Made by a program: the position numbers and the translations under genes
NCBI GenBank assembly: GCA_023053685.1
Contig: JALIGW010000003.1
Location: forward strand, 44,896,496 to 44,960,495
Reading direction: 5' to 3'
DNA: 64,000 nucleotides
DNA from: Diadophis punctatus similis
Lineage: Eukaryota > Chordata > Lepidosauria > Squamata > Dipsadidae
Notes under the pieces: generated by a model
What the model was told of the DNA's origin: nothing
Database searches by the model: none
What the model saw: only the letters and a program-made list of their open reading frames with translations
Shown here: positions 41,001 through 53,800 of the stretch, one piece after another
Position numbering within the stretch: position 1 is the stretch's first letter
Layout of the letters: each line of letters starts with the position of its first letter

Positions 41001-44000
41001 GGGGAGGCGGGAGGCGAGGAAAGGCCTCCCGCCTCCCCCCCCACCTGGATGCTGACATTAGCCGTCTTTTGCCCTCTGCGCATGCGTAGCGTTCTGCGCA
41101 TGCGCAGAGGGCAAAACTCAAATTGTGGCGTCCAGGCGGCCCCGCCCCCCGTCGGTGTCCCGCTTAAAAAAAAAATCTGGTCACTTTAAGCTAGTGAAGA
41201 ATTTCTTCTCACTACAAGTAGAAGTTTTGGGAAAGTGCTCTTATCCAGACCATAGTAGGGAGGCAAGAGTAAAATTTAGAAATATGTAGGAAATGGAAAA
41301 TACTTTTTATTTGAAAGTCAAAATAAAATTCAAGTGTTCTTGAAATGAAACAGTGAAAATGGGACCACCTAACGTTCCCTTCAAAATCACAAAACTGTGC
41401 CTCACTTATTTTGGCCATGTCATGAGGGGGAATTCACTGGAGAAAGCAATTGTGATTGGAAGAGTTAGGGGTAGAAGGAAACCAGGCTGCCAAAGAACAG
41501 GACTGGATGACTGGACAATATCAAAGCTGACACCAGTCAGAGCTTAAAACAACTCAAATAAGTAGTGCAAGATCAGAAGATGCAGAGAGACCTGGCCCAT
41601 AGAATCACCAAGAGACAGACATGACTGAATGGATAACATCATCATCATTATCATCATCAATGTTCCCTTGTTCCTTTGTTTTTTTTACCACAAACCGAAG
41701 AGGAAATTGCAGGGCTGTGCATACTGACTGCTACTAGCCAATTGGCAGAAAAAATGGTCAAGGTATAGTTTTAAAAAAAACCAAATCCCCCACTTGAAAC
41801 AAGAATACAGCCCTGCTCTTATCCACTGAGAAGAGAGTTACAGTTGTTTACAATATGTTAGCAAAATCTACATCTTGTTTCAGCAGAGAAGTTTCTTTAA
41901 TTAAATCTTGAGGTACTGAGCTAATCTCTGGTATTCCTTTCAATTAATATTTTTTTTCCAATCTGAAGATGTAAGGCCACCAAGTATGCAGATTCTATTT
42001 CCATAAATCCCTATCAGGTTTCCTTAATGTTTTCAATATGTGCCGGCCAAACTTCAACAAGCCACAACAACATTTTATTCATTGTTAAATTTATTCATGA
42101 TTATATTTATCTGCTGCCCATCTTACAGTTTGAGATGACTCTATGCATGTTGCAATCTGATAAAAAAAAATAGTATTCTTAATGTTTACGTAATATCAGT
42201 ACAGTTAACAAAACTTGTGCGAGAAGTACGCAGTACATACATTTGGCTTGCCTGCTTGCAAAATTAAGCACAGTAGGCATGAACCTTAACTGGGACCCAT
42301 TCACTTGTAAATGCTAATTTCCCCTAACAGTTTTATTTTAAAGAAAAAAAAATCAGATTGGGCAATCATCTGGCTCAGAGCAATCTTTTGTCTGCTCATG
42401 TGCTTAACTGCTTCTCATCACTCACTCCCATATCATCAGAGCCAGTCTAAGCAAATTGTAGCAGGGACATGATTGGCCCCTGCTGTCATACTGGCTCGAC
42501 CAGAAAACATGCGGGTAACAAAAGGCAACCCCCTGTCACAAGGCACAGAGCAGCCCAGCTGGAGAGCTAGTAGTACTCGGAACACTCCACCAAATGACAC
42601 TACTTGAAATGGTAAAATTTTACTCTGGGATCGGATCCAAACTCTTGCAACTCATGTTTTGTTTTGAATACTTGTGGCTGCTAAGCTAGAGAAGACTGGC
42701 ATGTAATACAACATTTACTTTAGAGTATTTCCCATTATACTCAAGGGAATTTATTTTCACAACAACATCCAGAGGGTAATACATTATTCATGCTTAATTA
42801 CATTTTGAAGATTTTTTTGTTATCAAAGTAGCACAGAATACGCTGGCTCGGCTAGAATCATAAAAGAGATTGTTTTGACGTTCATCTGCCATCCGAATAA
42901 CAGTTAAATAATACATTTCAGTTGTGTAATCTTTCTGAGGAATATTAGTTTTATCGCAAATTAAAACATATAAAAGAACTTACCCTGAGGACTGGCTTTG
43001 GGTAAAAGCAGAGATAAATCCATTTTGGGAATTTTAGGAAGTGTCTGTATGTAGTTTTTAGCCTAAAAGAAATAACATTTTCATAAAGCCATAAATGTCC
43101 TTGAAAAGCTACATCATAAACAACTCTTTATAGATTAGAAGCCCACATATTGGCCATACACTTCTTTTATACAAAGGTCCACATTAGACTCCTTTGAGTT
43201 GTGTTGTACATAAGACAAAGTAATAATTTTACTGTAGTAAGAATAATAATATGACTTCATGGCTCCTAATAGTTGCATCTCTCTTTATATCAAGATGGAA
43301 GCTTGTAATCTAATGTATAACATGCTGCCTAATTTCATATAATGAGAGAGTTCAGAAGGCAGACAATTGGGAGAGAAACTATTCAGCCATCTAAAAAGAG
43401 CAGCCTCTTGCCCCTGCTAGTTAACTAGGTAAGGAGGGCAATATAGAAAATGGGATTTAGGAAGCGAAAGAAAGGGCACCGTTGAGGAAGAGAAAGAAAG
43501 GGCATCTTTCATCCATATCTGGCTTTGGTGCGGCTCATCTTAAGAGCAATGATTGGCACTTCCAAAAATACCTTTATGGTTCAGAGGACAGTTTCTGTCT
43601 GTTTGTTCTGAATTGTCCAAGTAAATAAGGTGCAATACTAAACAAAAATCAAACCAAAGTAGGATTTGCATCTAAATAAACATGCATAGTACCGTACTCC
43701 ATTTTCAATTTATGGAAGCGAAATATTTCAATTTACTGATCTCTGAATATCTACATTCATTTGCCATTTTCATAAGAAGAATTTGTCTGTTTATAAAGAT
43801 ACTTTCTCATGCTCTGTTTATAACTAGCACATTCCAGTTTATTTTGGCCTTTGTTCAACACTTTTGTCATTCCTTTTTTCAATTTTTATAATGCAATATC
43901 CTTTCCATGACAGGAAAACATTCCTATACTGGCAGGGAAGCCGTCTTTCATCAGGCTGTGTACAGAACAGGCAACCCAGGGCCATTTTCCCCTCCCAGTT

Positions 44001-47000
44001 CTGCTTTAGAGAAGGAAAGTGCACCTGCAGATGTCTTTCTCCAGCTGTTACAACCCCAGTATTTCATTTAATTTCAGAGTTAGTTTTTCAGTGGGTTTTG
44101 TCAGGAGCTGAATGCACCCAACAATCCTCAACAGCGATGCAGGAATAAACAAGTACTAATGAATATTAATAATGCATGTTATAAAACTCAAAGGTTATTA
44201 AACAAAATGCTGGTATAATATCATTCAGTTTTCTTGTCAGAGAAGCTTACAAGGGTGGTAGTTTAAAGTACTAGATTAAAGCTACGAAGATACCCATCAC
44301 ATCAGTTTTCTCTATTTTGTCTGACAGGGTTTTGGGGAAGATTAATGAGGCTATGAGAAAGCACATTACTTTGAGTTAACTGGAGGAGCGGTGGGATATA
44401 TATGTACAATAACAGTTGACATCATTTATAAAAGTTGGGCAGAAAGTTAAACTTTCTAAAACAATAAGAACATATGAGCTTGCCTCTAAAATGCAAAATA
44501 GAGCATCTTACCGCTTTGTCTTCCAGTTTTTGCACAAACTCCTCTCCGGGGCTTCCTGTCACTTTCAGGATCTGGGTGAGCTGATCAAGATCTGGCAGGC
44601 TGAATCAAGTATTATCAACAGAGGCCAGACATTGAATTTGACAAAAAAAAACCCTTCATAAATGGCTCCATTTACCATATATTTATCCTACTTTTTCTAT
44701 AAAAGGGCAAGATATATAGCTTGCTTCCATACCTCGTTCAGAGGTGGGTTCCTCCCGGTTTGGACCGGTTCTCTAGAACCGGTAGTAACTTGGCGGCCTG
44801 GATCACTAGAACTGGCAGCGACCCAGGCCTGCCACGTCCCCGAGCCGGTTCTCCTGGCGGCGCCTATGCGGCGCCATCTTGTTTTAGCTACCGCACATGT
44901 GCAGAAGCTTTTTTTAAGTATTGCACATGCACGTGCCCGCACACAAAGTGTGCACATGGCACACAATGCACGCGTGCCCCTGCGGCGCGTCCCTGAGCGA
45001 ACCGGCAGCAAACAAAACCAGAACCCACCCCTGACCTCGTTGTTGGCATCACTAGGCTGAGAGATACTGAATCTTTCCTGCTAGATCATTGATTGTTAGG
45101 GAGAATAAGGCCTGCAACCCACAATCATTTGTGTTGAAGTATAGATAGTCCTCGGCTTACAACAGTTCATTTAGTGACCATTCAAAGTTATGACATCATT
45201 GAAAAAAGTGACTTATGATCATTTTTTACACTTACAACCATTGCTGTATCCCCATGGTCACGGGATCAAAATTCAGATGCTTGGCAACTATATTTATGAC
45301 GGCTGCAGTGTCCCAGGATCATGTGATCTCTTTTTGCGACCTTCTGACAAGCAAAGTCAATGGATAAACCAGATTCACTCAACAACCGTGTTACTCACTT
45401 AACAATGGCAATGATTCACTTAACAACTGTGGCAAGAAAGGTCATAAAATGGGGCAAAACTCACTCAATGAATGTCTCACTTAGCAACATAAATTTTGGG
45501 CTCAATTGTGGTTGTAAGTTGAGGACTACCTGTAATAGGAACAACTTCAGAATATCAATTTATATCGGAAATGTCTAACAGCATAATCTATGACCTCCTG
45601 TCTAAAAATTTAAATGCCTTTCTGTTAACAGAGATAAGTGCACAGTGTGCATGTCAGTTTTCAGACTGCTGAAGAGATTGGCAAAAGGTCCAAGCAATGA
45701 GCGGATGTAGGCTGCCTCACCTGCATAGAAACAGCAGGCCTCTTCTCACTTCCTAGCCCCCTCCACCATAGGCACAATCAAGGGTTTACTGCCTATTCAT
45801 AGATGCCTTATCTGAAAGAACAGCAGTTGCTAGAATTCTTGTGTCTATAGTAACCTTAGCCTTTCTTCTAGTGAATCTTGGGACTCTGCAGAGAAGGAAA
45901 GGAGAGAGAGGGGATGCTGGATATTGTGGCTATACTTATAGAAGACTTTATAAATGTAAATGTGGCTGAATTGTGTCATCTCACAGAAAAAAAACCGTAT
46001 TCGGTTTAAGGAGCTGCAGACAGAGCTGTGAAGAAATTGAGATTTGATGGGTGAAATGTGAGGACAATTAACCAGTGGAACAACTTGCCTTCAGAAATCG
46101 TGGGCGCTCCATCACTGGAGGTTTTTAAGAAGAGACTAGACAGTCATTTATCTGAAATAGTATAGGTTCTCCCAGGGGCGGGTTCCTAATTTTTTTACTA
46201 CCACTCTGTGGGAGTGGCTTATTTTGTGGGTGTGGCTTGCCAGCCATGTGACCGGGTGGTCGTGAGCCTCGGGAGCTTGGCAGCGGCCGAGAAGCGGGGG
46301 GGCATTGCCCACCCGCAACGCAGCCCCCCGCAGTGGGAGCAGCAAGACCGCGGCAGCGGTTCTTCTAGGAGGCTCCGTCCGGCCTGAATGCTTCTCCGCA
46401 TTCGATGATCCTAGGCTCCTGCCGTCCGTTTCCCCTCCCCTCAGCAGCTCGAGAAGCCTCAAACGTGCGAAAATGCCTGGGATCATCACCGCGCGTTTGT
46501 GGCTTCTCGGACTGCTGAAGGGAGGGGAATGGAGATAGCTCCTGCCGCCCGTTCTTTCAGCGTCTCACGCGCTCCCTCAGACATCCTCCCATGCTTGGAC
46601 TCACTGTGGGGTAGGAAGGCAGCACATGTGCAGTGCCGGAAGCTCGGCTTCTGGGCATGCGCAGAAGAAAAAGGTAAAAAAAAATTTAAAAAAAAATTTT
46701 TTAATGGCGGCGCCCAGGCACCAGCAACTGACCGCACCGGTACTGTGATGTCACCAGCGGGCCGCTACCGGTGCTATAGAGTGGACCGCACCAGTAGGAA
46801 CCCACCACTGGGTTCTCCTGCTTGAGCAGGGGGCTGGACTAGAAGACCTCCAAGGTCCCTTCCAGCTCTATTCTATTCATTCACCTTCCAAAGCCAAGCA
46901 TGACTGTTTTTTCATGATCATGCATCAGCTGCTGAGAGCAACTCCATGAGTCTAGTCTCAACAGTTTTAAGCTGTTGCTGACAAATACAACGTTGTGCCC

Positions 47001-47843
47001 CCATACTTGTTCTTAATCCCATTTTCCCCTCCATACCCTGATCTCTGCCCAACCTGAACAGACAGGAGCTATGTTGGTGTTCAATGCTTCCTGAAGTAAT
47101 GTTTGCTTTTGAAAGTTGAAGACTTGCACAATCTACTATACATTGTCTTGAACACAGCTAAAGATCCACCGGTGATGAACATCAAGCATCAAAAGGAGAG
47201 AGAAACATTAAATAACTTTGTTTGCCACAACTTTGCTATTAATTAAAATCCCGCAATATGTGAAAATAGATTTTTAGATTAAACAGAGCTCACAGTACTT
47301 ATTTTTTTGCAAGTATATGTATTCTGAATTTTCATACTAGATTTCTTCCTACCAATAACCCTCTATGTTATTTATATTTTCAGACCAAACTGTGAGAGCA
47401 TTAATTTCAGACAGGGGCACAGAGAAGGATACAGTCTTTACCCTTAAACAGAGTTTTCCCAGTCAACATTTCTGCCATGATACAACCAACAGACCAGATG
47501 TCCACTGTTTGAAAGAGAGAAATATACAAGAAAGGATTTAATGCTAAGGTTTGAAATAGCAGCATTGGAAACTAAAATACACATTTTACGCATCCTTCTA
47601 ACAGATCTGCTTGTTTACAAGTTACATTACTGTACCTTTAGCTATCAGACATGGGCTGCAAAAATCCAGACAAGTTGCAGCCAAGAGATATAGAAAAGTC
47701 TAACTCTTTGCTGCCATCTTGTGGTCATCCAGGTTTTTTCAACATAAAACTGATAGTCCAACTTGTAATATTATCTTTTATTGTTCTTATTTTATGATTT
47801 TGAAATCCTCTTTAAGTGCTATAAGGCAATGTGCTATTTTGCG

Positions 47844-47887
<44 letters not shown>

Positions 47888-50800
47888 TGTCTAACATAAT
47901 TCCTAGCCAGCAATTCTCTGATCGTGCTTGTAGAGGATTGGGGTGTTGAAGAGCAATCCATTTTGAGGACACTATAATGGGCAAGTGTGTATTCAGATTT
48001 TTTTCTATCCTAATTTGGTTACACAAAATATATGGCTGGCACTTACGTTTTTTTTTTTCAGATATTCTAGCTTCATTTTATTCAAAGGTGCTATTACAGG
48101 AGAAATTAATTAGACCAGGGCTGTCAAACTCCCGGCCTGCGGGCCGGATGCGTCACGTGCTGGCCATGCCCACGCCAGTTTAGCGAAGGGGGGGAAAGTC
48201 CCAATACGTCATGTGATGCTGCCGTGACGATGTGAGTTTGACACCCCTGCATTAGACTAACAAAACAACTTTCTCACAGTAGTCATAGTTTTGTCAATAG
48301 CTGCATTTGAAGCACGTGTGTCCACATATCACAATGTAATTAAGTTAGAAATTATTTATGCTGATTAATTAACCAGGAGACACAGAATAGGATTTTGTTC
48401 TGTTCTGTTCTGTTCTCTGCAAAATAATTGGACTGAATTAATCTGAGTTTTAGGAATTAATGGCAATGAAAATAAAATTATGTAACACAGTCCATGGTAG
48501 CTGTCTGCAGTTTATGGAAGGTGAAAATTCAATTTAGATGAAATCTTTTGTGCATCTATCTGGGTATAAGCATCACTGAGAAGAATACAACTTCTCAGTA
48601 AGCAAAGTAGGAGAAGCCATAGTACTTTAATTAATGTTTGCCTGAAGAAAAGTAGACTGCATATATTGGGCATATCATTTGCAAAGCTATATACTATGTT
48701 TTACAAACTGTAATTATTGGGCTCGTGCAATTTGAATGCCACAGTTTAACATAATCTGAATCAGGTCACGCTGTGAGGGTTTGTATTGTACTTACTGAAA
48801 AAAGGGGGAAATTAAATACATTAAAAAGTGACATAGAAACTCCAGAGTTAGCCAATGATCCACAACTTACTAAAAATTTCCCAACACCCCCCCCCCAATG
48901 AATAAATAATTTAACCCACCAGTCTGGTTGTAATGCATCCAGTTCAGAATCACTTCAGGTGCTCTGTACCAACGAGTTACAACATAGCCTGTCATCTCTG
49001 TGTCTGTATGCCTTGCTAAGCCAAAATCCAAGATCTAAAAACATGAAAGAATGTTTTGTGCAATGAGAAATTTACAGAACAGTGTTGCCATGTATCCAAA
49101 GCGATAGCAAAAGAAAAAGAAAAAATTTCAGAAGGCTCCACAAAGTGTCTTAAATTCTTCCTAGAAACAATAGATTGCTATTACAAAGCCATTGCTTCTT
49201 TTTAACACAGTGGTGACTAAAAGCACCCTTAGTTAGCTTTAATGATGCCAGCTGAGGGCATTTCCCCATTGTTGAGCCAAAGGGCAATCCACCCATCTTT
49301 GAGTCAGCAGGAAACTACGCTGGCTCGAAATGTGCTGCCTAATTACAATGCCTAGCCTGCCTCTGTTGCCATCTGTTCCAAGTCACCATCAACTTGTGTC
49401 GTCTTGATGTTGTGGGTACAGCACGTGATAAGCCAACAATTAGTTGATCCCTCTGGCTGTGCTGACCTCCCTCTTCAGCATGTCACCAGTCACAGCACTG
49501 CCAGCAGGACAATGTCTGTCATCTCTCCTACCTGCGCCCTATCCACTGGCATCCCATTCTGTCATAATCCATATGGAATAATTTAAAAAAAAACACAGGC
49601 TGGAATCAAGGACTCTGAGTCAAAAAATAGCACTTATTTAGGGCTGCCCTCTTCTTCCTTCTTTAGATATACCACAAATGCCAGTTTTCAGTGTTCTGTT
49701 ATGAGAGGCAAAAGAGGGGTTGATCCAATCATTCCATGCTGATTTTGCCTTGGATCAAAATAAAGGCATAGAATTAAAGAAGTTTCTGCGCAGCGCTATT
49801 GTGCAATTCTGATGAGCCAATAGCACTACACTAAGGTGTCCAGCTGCTAGAGCAGAACTGGTGCAGAAAAGGGTGACAGGAAGGGGGAGGATGTGCCTTC
49901 ATCACCTAAAATGGTCAATTATAATTCTCTGAACCAGTGGTGGGTTCCTACCAGTGCGGTCTTGCCTGTTCGTTGCCGCAGAGCTGAAGAAGCTGTTGGC
50001 GTTCGCTGCGCGGGGCTTCCCCCACCCGCTTTCCCCGGCCGCCGGGATGCCGCCATTTGCATTCTTTTGCCCTCTGCGCAAGCAGAACGCTTTGGGCATG
50101 CGCAGAGGGCAAAAGAATGCAAACGGCGGCATCCCGGCGGCCGGGGAAAGCGGGCGGGAGAAGCCCTGCGCCACGAACGCCAACAGCTTCTTCAGCTCTG
50201 CGGTGACGAACAGGCAAGACCGCACCGGTAGGAACCCACCACTGCTCTGAACACATCTTTGACCTCTGTCATACAGTGGTGGGAAAGCGTAACAAATTTT
50301 GCCCATCTTCAGACTGTCATTGGATGCTGTTGGTATAAGGGGAAAACACTGCTTTATCTGAAGATAATTTAAACCAGCCTCAGTCATGGGCTGGGGACAA
50401 GAGGAAAACAACCTAATGGGAACAGAGAAGCATTGCCAGGGCATGTTTATGGCATGACTAAGTACAGGTGGGAAAGGCCTGAGGGAAACCAGTTCTCTTT
50501 CATTTTTTGAGTGTTATAATCTTGTTCAGCCAAGACTCAGATACTTTGCCAAAACTCATGTTCTAAAGATTTGCCAAGCCTAGCTATAAATCAAGGGCAG
50601 AAAGTATAGCAATAGCATTTAGACTTATATACCACCCCATAGTCTTTACAGCACTCTTTGGGCGGTTTACAATGTCAGCTTATTGGCCCCAATATCTGGG
50701 TCTTCATTTTACCGACCTCGGAAGAGCGGAAGGCTGAGTCAACCTTGAACCCCATCAGGATTGAACTACAGGCTGTGGACAGAGTTAGCCTGCAATACTG

Positions 50801-53800
50801 AATTTTAACCTCTACACCACCAGGATTCTTTCCTATATACTCCATTCTACTATAGAAAGAGTACTGACAAATCATTCAAGATGCCATTACCGTGCAAGTC
50901 TAAAACTGAGAGTGGGATGTAAACTGCATTAATATTACTGTGCATTTGAATTCTGAGCTTTAAAACAGAGAACATCATTGAACTCTAATTATATGAACTG
51001 TTATGTAATATAAGGTTTCTTCTAGGTGAAGGCTCTTTGAGAACATACTTTTTTTCTAATTAATAGAAAATAGATTTTTTTTTCAAGGAAAGAAAATAAT
51101 AGGAAATATGGGAAATTTAGATGATGTCATCTAAAATTCCATTTTAAACAAAGCAATTGCTTAATAAAATGCAATAAATGTGTTACCACCCTGGTGTTAA
51201 CTTGGCTGATTTCAGTGAATCTATCTTTAGATATCCCATCAAAATAAGGTGATGTTATTTCCAAATGACGTGTTGCAGAGGAAGGTGCACTGAAGATTCA
51301 GAACAACATAGTCAAACCAACAATGCAGTCTACTTTTTCATTAAACAAAAACAAAAATCCTACCTTTAATTCACAGTCTTCATTCACTGCTAAATTGCCT
51401 GGCTTTAGATCCTGCAGTATACAAAATTAGAAAACTCCATTGTCACTATCACAATTTGATCCTAGAGTAGATAATTACATAATAAGCACATTCTTTCCTC
51501 CCATCCCAGAACCATGCATTGGGTTTGCTCCCTAACAAGCACTTAACATGATCCAGGCTGTCTGATGTCCATTTGGTCCTCAGCACTGAAAAAGCAGTTT
51601 CCCTGGCTAAAAATTTGAATATGACCAGCCAGGATATTCAAAGGAAAAATCTGTTACTGATTAGTATATAGAATGTCTACCAGGGAGGTGTTGTAAGGTT
51701 TAGTCATTCTGTTCCATTCATCTTTTTTCTATTTTTTGATTCAAATGATTGTTAATGTATTGACTTCATGACTACTGGCTGCCACCAAAGAGGTTGTTTT
51801 TCTTAATTGCATGTTAATGGTTACCTGGATTTGTACAGCCTTGATGCACCTGCTCCCCACATAAATATTACTGAAGCCGAAGATGTTAGTGTGTATGAGA
51901 CACATGTTGAATTATAGTGTCTCTTACATACATCCACATCACTTCTCTCAAAATATTTGTGACCCGTTGATCTGTTGGCTAGTTATCCTTTCAACCCATC
52001 TGCCACGTCTGTGTCTCTTTGCTTCCATCTCATTGTTAACTGGATCTGTACATGCAAGCATCACTGTATGTGGAAGCCATACCTCTTCTAGGTTACATTC
52101 TGGGATGGAGTGAACTTTTCAAAGAACATCCTGTGAGAAAGAGATGCAGGGTTTCCCCAAAAGCAGGCTGTCCATTGGGAAGGGGAATGTAGGCTGCAAG
52201 GTGCAAGAGCCAGGTCTATTCAGTTAATCTTTCAGTTAGGAGCATTAAGCCAGGGACAGCCTAGTCCAGTGATGGCAAACCTATGGCACGCGTGCCACAG
52301 GTGGCACGCGGAGCCATATCTGCCGGCACGCGAGCTGTTGCCCTAGCTCAGCTCCAACATGCATGTGCACTCCAGCCATCTGATTTTCGGCTCGCACAGA
52401 GGCTTTGGGAGGGTGTTTTCAGCTTCTGGAGGGCCTCCGGCGGGCGGGAGAGGGCATTTTCACCCTCCCCAAGCTCCAGGGAAGCCTCTGGAGCCTGGAG
52501 AGGACGAAAAACAGGCCTACTAGGCCCATTAGAAGTTGGGAAATGGGCCGTTTCTGGCCTCCAGAGGGTGGTGGGGGAGGCCATTTTCACCCTCCCCAGG
52601 GATTGAATTATGGGTGTGGGCACTCGCGCATGCACGATAGCACGTGCGCACGTGCTTTCGGCACCTGAGGAAAAAAAAGGTTCGCCATCACTGGCCTAGT
52701 CAATTTGAGGTCTTTACACTGTCTAGATTGGCCAAGTAAAACAGCACTGAAGAAATATGTGCAACCAGGGGTGACTTCTGGATTCTGCTACTGCCGGTTT
52801 GCTCAGGGATGCGCTGCACAGGCTCGTGGGTACTTTACGCGGGCGTGCATGCGCAGTACTAAAAAAACTTCTGCACATGTGCAGAAGCAAAAAAGAAGAT
52901 GGCGGCGCCTACAGCGCCGCCGAGAGAACCATCTCGGGGGCCTGGGTCGCTGCTGGTTCCAGTGTCCCAGCCGCCAAGTTACTAACGGTTCTATAGAACC
53001 GGTCCAAACCGGTAGAACCCACCTCTGTTTGCAACCCACATGAAACAGATGAAAGGAAGGATCTCACAGCAGAACTGCCAGCCCAAAGGTACTGGAGCAG
53101 GTATGGAAGGTAATACATGACTTCTGCCTGCCGAAGCAATGGACTGACTATGAGATGGAGGCTGTGTTGTGAGGAAATGTCCTTGGGGAAACAGTAATGG
53201 GGTATGCTTGTGCTACAGTAAGGAACTGTATGGATGAGCTCTTAAACTGTAATCCAGTTCCCACTAATTTAATAATTTTCTTTTAAGCTCAAAAATTGGA
53301 TACAATTTAGATTGCGCTCTTCTTGCTGGTTGACAGAGAGTTTTTAACTCGCTTAACAGCTCTAGCAATATTTTGGAGGGAAGGACACCAAGCAGGAATC
53401 TTCCTGCTTTGCCTGTGAATGCTCCACTGCCATAGATGTTCTACCAATAGAGCTGCGGGTGTCACAAAACACCAGTGGATTTGTCAGATCCAAATTTCCT
53501 TTTTCTTCTTAACAATTTTCTCCCAAACCCCCAATGCCACATTGGCAAATTGCCTTCCATTTCATTCAACAGGAGGTGGGGGGGGGGAACCTGTTTTTCT
53601 ATCTCTTCCTGTTATTGTGCTGCTGCAGCAGAATGACAGAACAGAGGGGGTAGTAGTCAGTCTATAAAGGCCTTTCATTTCCCAATTCCTCTGTTGTAAT
53701 TATTAAGAGCTAAATTCCTCTCCTTCGCCACAATTAATGAGAATATAAATATTCCCTGAAGTTCTGAGTATTGTGCATCTCACTATCTCTGCAATTGTAT

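Larger units (their letters stand above)
44592..47432 (-). other. MAPK13 intron 8, U12-type (minor spliceosome) intron
   Basis: The donor GTATCCTT matches the U12 consensus RTATCCTT exactly. Before the acceptor TGCCAG|AT there is no pyrimidine tract, and TACTTGAT stands with its branch adenosine about 13 nt from the AG, the right form and distance for a U12 branch point. Minor introns at conserved places are known in MAPK genes. The intron contains two MITEs, a CR1 copy and a CGACTTAC repeat. Confidence 0.87.
49035..51363. other. MAPK13 intron 6: one MITE and one SINE, otherwise nothing recognised
   Basis: Apart from elements at 49935 and 50606, no gene or repeat was recognised. Confidence 0.55.

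Noticed and set aside
40242..41189. 315-codon plus-strand frame and its partners on the minus strand
   Set aside because: It lies wholly inside a transposon-like element with inverted arms; open frames on both strands follow from GC content. Kept only as a possible captured exon.
44744..44800. ACCGGT and CCGGTT clusters as regulatory sites
   Set aside because: They occur in every GTGGGTT-family MITE and are part of that repeat.
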